Of a DNA stretch of 64,000 nucleotides, positions 61,671 through 64,000 are shown one piece after another (position 1 is the first letter of the stretch; each line of letters opens with the position of its first letter). A program made the position numbers and the translations under genes. Source of the stretch: Bacteroidaceae bacterium (lineage in GTDB: Bacteria; Bacteroidota; Bacteroidia; Bacteroidales; Bacteroidaceae); assembly GCA_017461605.1 (NCBI GenBank), contig JAFTXN010000002.1, positions 62,001 to 126,000 on the forward strand. Direction: 5' to 3'. A model generated the notes under the pieces. It did no database searches. It had not been told where the DNA came from and worked only from the letters and a program-made list of their open reading frames with translations.

Positions 61671-63398
61671 ATGAATGTTTTAGAACTCAGTGAACAAGAA
61701 ATAGGTCGCCGCGCAGCGCTTGACGAACTGCGTGCCATGGGAGTTAACCCTTATCCGGCCGATGAATATCCGGTAAATGCATATGCCGCCGAGATTAAGC
61801 AAAACTTTCAGGACCCGTCGTCTGAGGACGAACCACTGCGCGAGGTGTGCATCGCCGGACGTATGATGAGCCGTCGTGTGATGGGTAAGGCCAGCTTTGC
61901 AGAACTGCTCGACAGCACCGGACGTGTGCAAGTGTATATCACACGTGACGACATCTGTCCCGACGAGGACAAAACGCTCTATAATTCCGTATTCAAAAAG
62001 CTGCTCGATTTGGGTGATTTCATCGGTGTGAAGGGATTCGTGTTCCGTACGCAGACGGGTGAAATCTCAGTGCACGCCAAGGAAATCGTGCTGTTGGCCA
62101 AGAGCTTGAAGCCGCTTCCTGTGGTTAAGGAGAAGGATGGCGTGGTGTACGACGGCTTCGAAGATCCCGAGCTGCGTTATCGCCAACGCTATGTTGACCT
62201 CATCGTCAACCCCGGTGTGAAAGATACCTTCCTCAAGCGCGCCACCATTGTGCGCACCATGCGCCAAGTGCTCGACGAGGCTGGTTACACAGAAGTGGAA
62301 ACACCCATCTTGCAGCCCATTCCCGGAGGAGCCAGTGCACGTCCTTTCATCACGCACCACAACTCGTTGGATGTGGACCTCTACCTGCGCATCGCTACCG
62401 AACTCTACTTGAAGCGTCTCATCGTGGGAGGCTTTGAGGGTGTTTACGAGATTGGCAAGAATTTCCGCAATGAAGGTATGGACCGAAACCACAATCCCGA
62501 GTTCACATGTATGGAGTTGTATGTGCAATACAAGGACTACAACTGGATGATGAATTTCACGGAGCAGATGCTTGAGCGCATCTGTGTGGCTGTGAATGGT
62601 AAGCCTGAAGCCGAAATCGGTGGCAATGTCATCAGTTTCAAGGCTCCCTATCGCCGCCTGCCCATTCTCGATGCCATCAAGGAGAAAACCGGATACGACC
62701 TCAACGGAAAGAGCGAGGACGAAATACGCGAAGTGTGCAAGGCGCTCCACATGGAGATTGATGACACCATGGGCAAGGGTAAGCTCATTGACGAAATCTT
62801 CGGCGAATTCTGCGAAGGCACTTACATCCAGCCCACCTTCATCACCGACTACCCTGTGGAGATGTCGCCGCTCACCAAGATGCATCGCTCCAAGCCTGGC
62901 TTGACCGAACGCTTTGAGCTGATGGTCAATGGTAAGGAGCTGGCCAATGCTTACTCCGAGCTCAACGATCCGCTTGACCAAGAGGAGCGCTTCCAGGACC
63001 AGTTGCGCCTCTCGGAGAAAGGCGACGACGAAGCCATGTTCATCGACCAAGACTTCCTGCGTGCCCTTCAATATGGCATGCCCCCCACTTCGGGCATCGG
63101 CATCGGCATAGACCGCCTTGTGATGCTCCTTACCGGACAAACACAAATACAAGAAGTGCTCTTCTTCCCCCAGATGCGTCCGGAGAAAAAGATACCCCGT
63201 GACAGCGTAGAGCAATTTGCTGCCATCGGTGTCCCCGAAGACATCGTGCCCATCCTCTGGAAGGCCGGCTACAATCTTGTGAACGACCTACACGATGTGA
63301 ACGCACAGAAGGTGCAGCAGCAGATAGGCGACATCATCAAGAAGTTCAAACTCGACACTCCCAAACCCACGGTTCAGGACATTGAATCCTGGGGATAA
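61671..63398 (+). CDS. lysS: lysyl-tRNA synthetase (class II)
   Basis: A 575-residue class II enzyme. An OB-fold anticodon-binding domain (about 60-160) is followed by the catalytic core with motif 2 [15 protein letters not shown] and motif 3 [11 protein letters not shown]. The C-terminal ~70 residues are a Bacteroidetes-type extension. It charges tRNA-Lys. The start at 61671 is chosen; the frame's upstream part is R9 repeat DNA. gpsA follows after 39 bases. Confidence 0.97.
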   Translation: MNVLELSEQEIGRRAALDELRAMGVNPYPADEYPVNAYAAEIKQNFQDPSSEDEPLREVCIAGRMMSRRVMGKASFAELLDSTGRVQVYITRDDICPDEDKTLYNSVFKKLLDLGDFIGVKGFVFRTQTGEISVHAKEIVLLAKSLKPLPVVKEKDGVVYDGFEDPELRYRQRYVDLIVNPGVKDTFLKRATIVRTMRQVLDEAGYTEVETPILQPIPGGASARPFITHHNSLDVDLYLRIATELYLKRLIVGGFEGVYEIGKNFRNEGMDRNHNPEFTCMELYVQYKDYNWMMNFTEQMLERICVAVNGKPEAEIGGNVISFKAPYRRLPILDAIKEKTGYDLNGKSEDEIREVCKALHMEIDDTMGKGKLIDEIFGEFCEGTYIQPTFITDYPVEMSPLTKMHRSKPGLTERFELMVNGKELANAYSELNDPLDQEERFQDQLRLSEKGDDEAMFIDQDFLRALQYGMPPTSGIGIGIDRLVMLLTGQTQIQEVLFFPQMRPEKKIPRDSVEQFAAIGVPEDIVPILWKAGYNLVNDLHDVNAQKVQQQIGDIIKKFKLDTPKPTVQDIESWG

Positions 63399-63437
63399 CC
63401 TCTGCCAATCCTCTCCCAATCTCAAAGACAAAAGCTT

Positions 63438-64000
63438 ATGGGATTCTTCTCAAGCAGCAACGACGTGGCCGACCTATCCATAACCCCTCGTACCGAAGGC
63501 ACAACCATCGCCATCATGGGAGGCGGAAGCTGGGCTACAGCCATCGCTAAAATAGTGTTGGAACGCGTAGACCATATATGGTGGTACATGCGGCGCAACG
63601 ACACCATTGAAGATTTCAAACGCCTTGAGCACAACCCGTCGTACCTCACAGGAGTCCACTTCGATGTAAAGCGAATCAGCTTCTCCAGCGACATCAACGA
63701 GGTGGTGCGAGCCGCCGATACGCTTATCTTCGTGACACCTTCGCCCTATCTCAAGAACCATCTCAAGAAACTCAAGGTGAAGCTACACGGCAAGTTTATC
63801 ATCACAGCCATCAAGGGCATAGTGCCCGATGAGAATCTCGTGTGCTCCGAATACTTCCGCCAAGTGTTCAACCTGCCCGACGAAAGTGTAGCAGTGCTTG
63901 GCGGACCCAGTCATGCAGAGGAAGTAGCCTCCGAGCGTCTCACCTATCTCACCGTAGGCTGTTCAGACCACGACAAAGCACGCCATTTCGCCGATACCAT
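63438..64000 (+). CDS. gpsA: glycerol-3-phosphate dehydrogenase [NAD(P)+], partial
   Basis: The first 187 residues are present; the gene runs off the window. NAD-binding motif IAIMGGGSWATAIA lies at about 25-38, and the conserved FVTPSPYLK and AIKGIVPD...VLGGPSHAEEVA segments identify GpsA. It makes sn-glycerol 3-phosphate for phospholipids. It follows lysS by 39 bases on the same strand. Confidence 0.92.
   Translation, partial: MGFFSSSNDVADLSITPRTEGTTIAIMGGGSWATAIAKIVLERVDHIWWYMRRNDTIEDFKRLEHNPSYLTGVHFDVKRISFSSDINEVVRAADTLIFVTPSPYLKNHLKKLKVKLHGKFIITAIKGIVPDENLVCSEYFRQVFNLPDESVAVLGGPSHAEEVASERLTYLTVGCSDHDKARHFADT

Overview
The window looks like chromosomal DNA of a Bacteroidales bacterium, most likely of the Prevotellaceae. 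This rests on gene content and promoters, not on a database match. Promoters have the Bacteroidetes form (a -7 box TAnnTTTG with TTTG about 19-20 bases upstream), and start codons lack Shine-Dalgarno sequences. Typical genes include a type 9 secretion tail, a MurF-alanine racemase fusion, type III pantothenate kinase, a NigD-like lipoprotein, carboxynorspermidine synthase, PepSY-like proteins and GSCFA. No rRNA, tRNA, CRISPR array or intact insertion sequence was recognised.

Layout. 0-11 kb: a broken DNA methyltransferase, a large secreted beta-galactosidase, a phosphatase pair, a hexosamine-kinase-like enzyme, and carboxynorspermidine synthase. 11-14 kb: two PepSY-like proteins with a two-component system. 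14-19 kb: recA facing mfd. 19-27 kb: a PpiD-like foldase, yfcE, ugd, and a sigma-54 regulator/lptE/TPR/secG operon. 27-37 kb: surface lipoproteins, a GH20 hexosaminidase, divIC/ftsB, GSCFA and murF-alr. 36.6-42.7 kb: one six-gene operon, mtaB, GT2, rsmI-like, coaX, an outer-membrane protein and lptC. 43-47 kb: a small acidic repeat lipoprotein and a three-gene envelope operon. 56.8-64 kb: DPP IV, a queuosine operon (yhhQ, EFR1-type ferredoxin, queF), lysS and gpsA (runs off the window).

Two signals stand out. The first is a family of 84-85 bp hairpin-containing repeats at nine loci. In every case the gene-proximal end is the likely promoter of the next gene (beta-galactosidase, hexosamine kinase, a secreted protein, recA, mfd, the sigma-54 regulator, divIC, mtaB, a small DUF gene). 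The stem sequences vary between copies but stay self-complementary, while the promoter-bearing core is conserved.

The second is a locus at 47.4-56.3 kb. A two-gene cassette occurs twice in tandem: a small protein with a helix-turn-helix-like N-terminus, then a transmembrane Ser/Thr kinase with a BspA-like leucine-rich repeat sensor. It faces a divergent operon for a TerB-like/zinc-ribbon membrane protein, an SPFH protein with a C-terminal GYF domain, a second GYF protein and a small membrane protein. Proline-rich tails on two of these proteins could be ligands for the GYF domains, so the locus may be a kinase-controlled envelope-stress or membrane-scaffold system. That function is inference.
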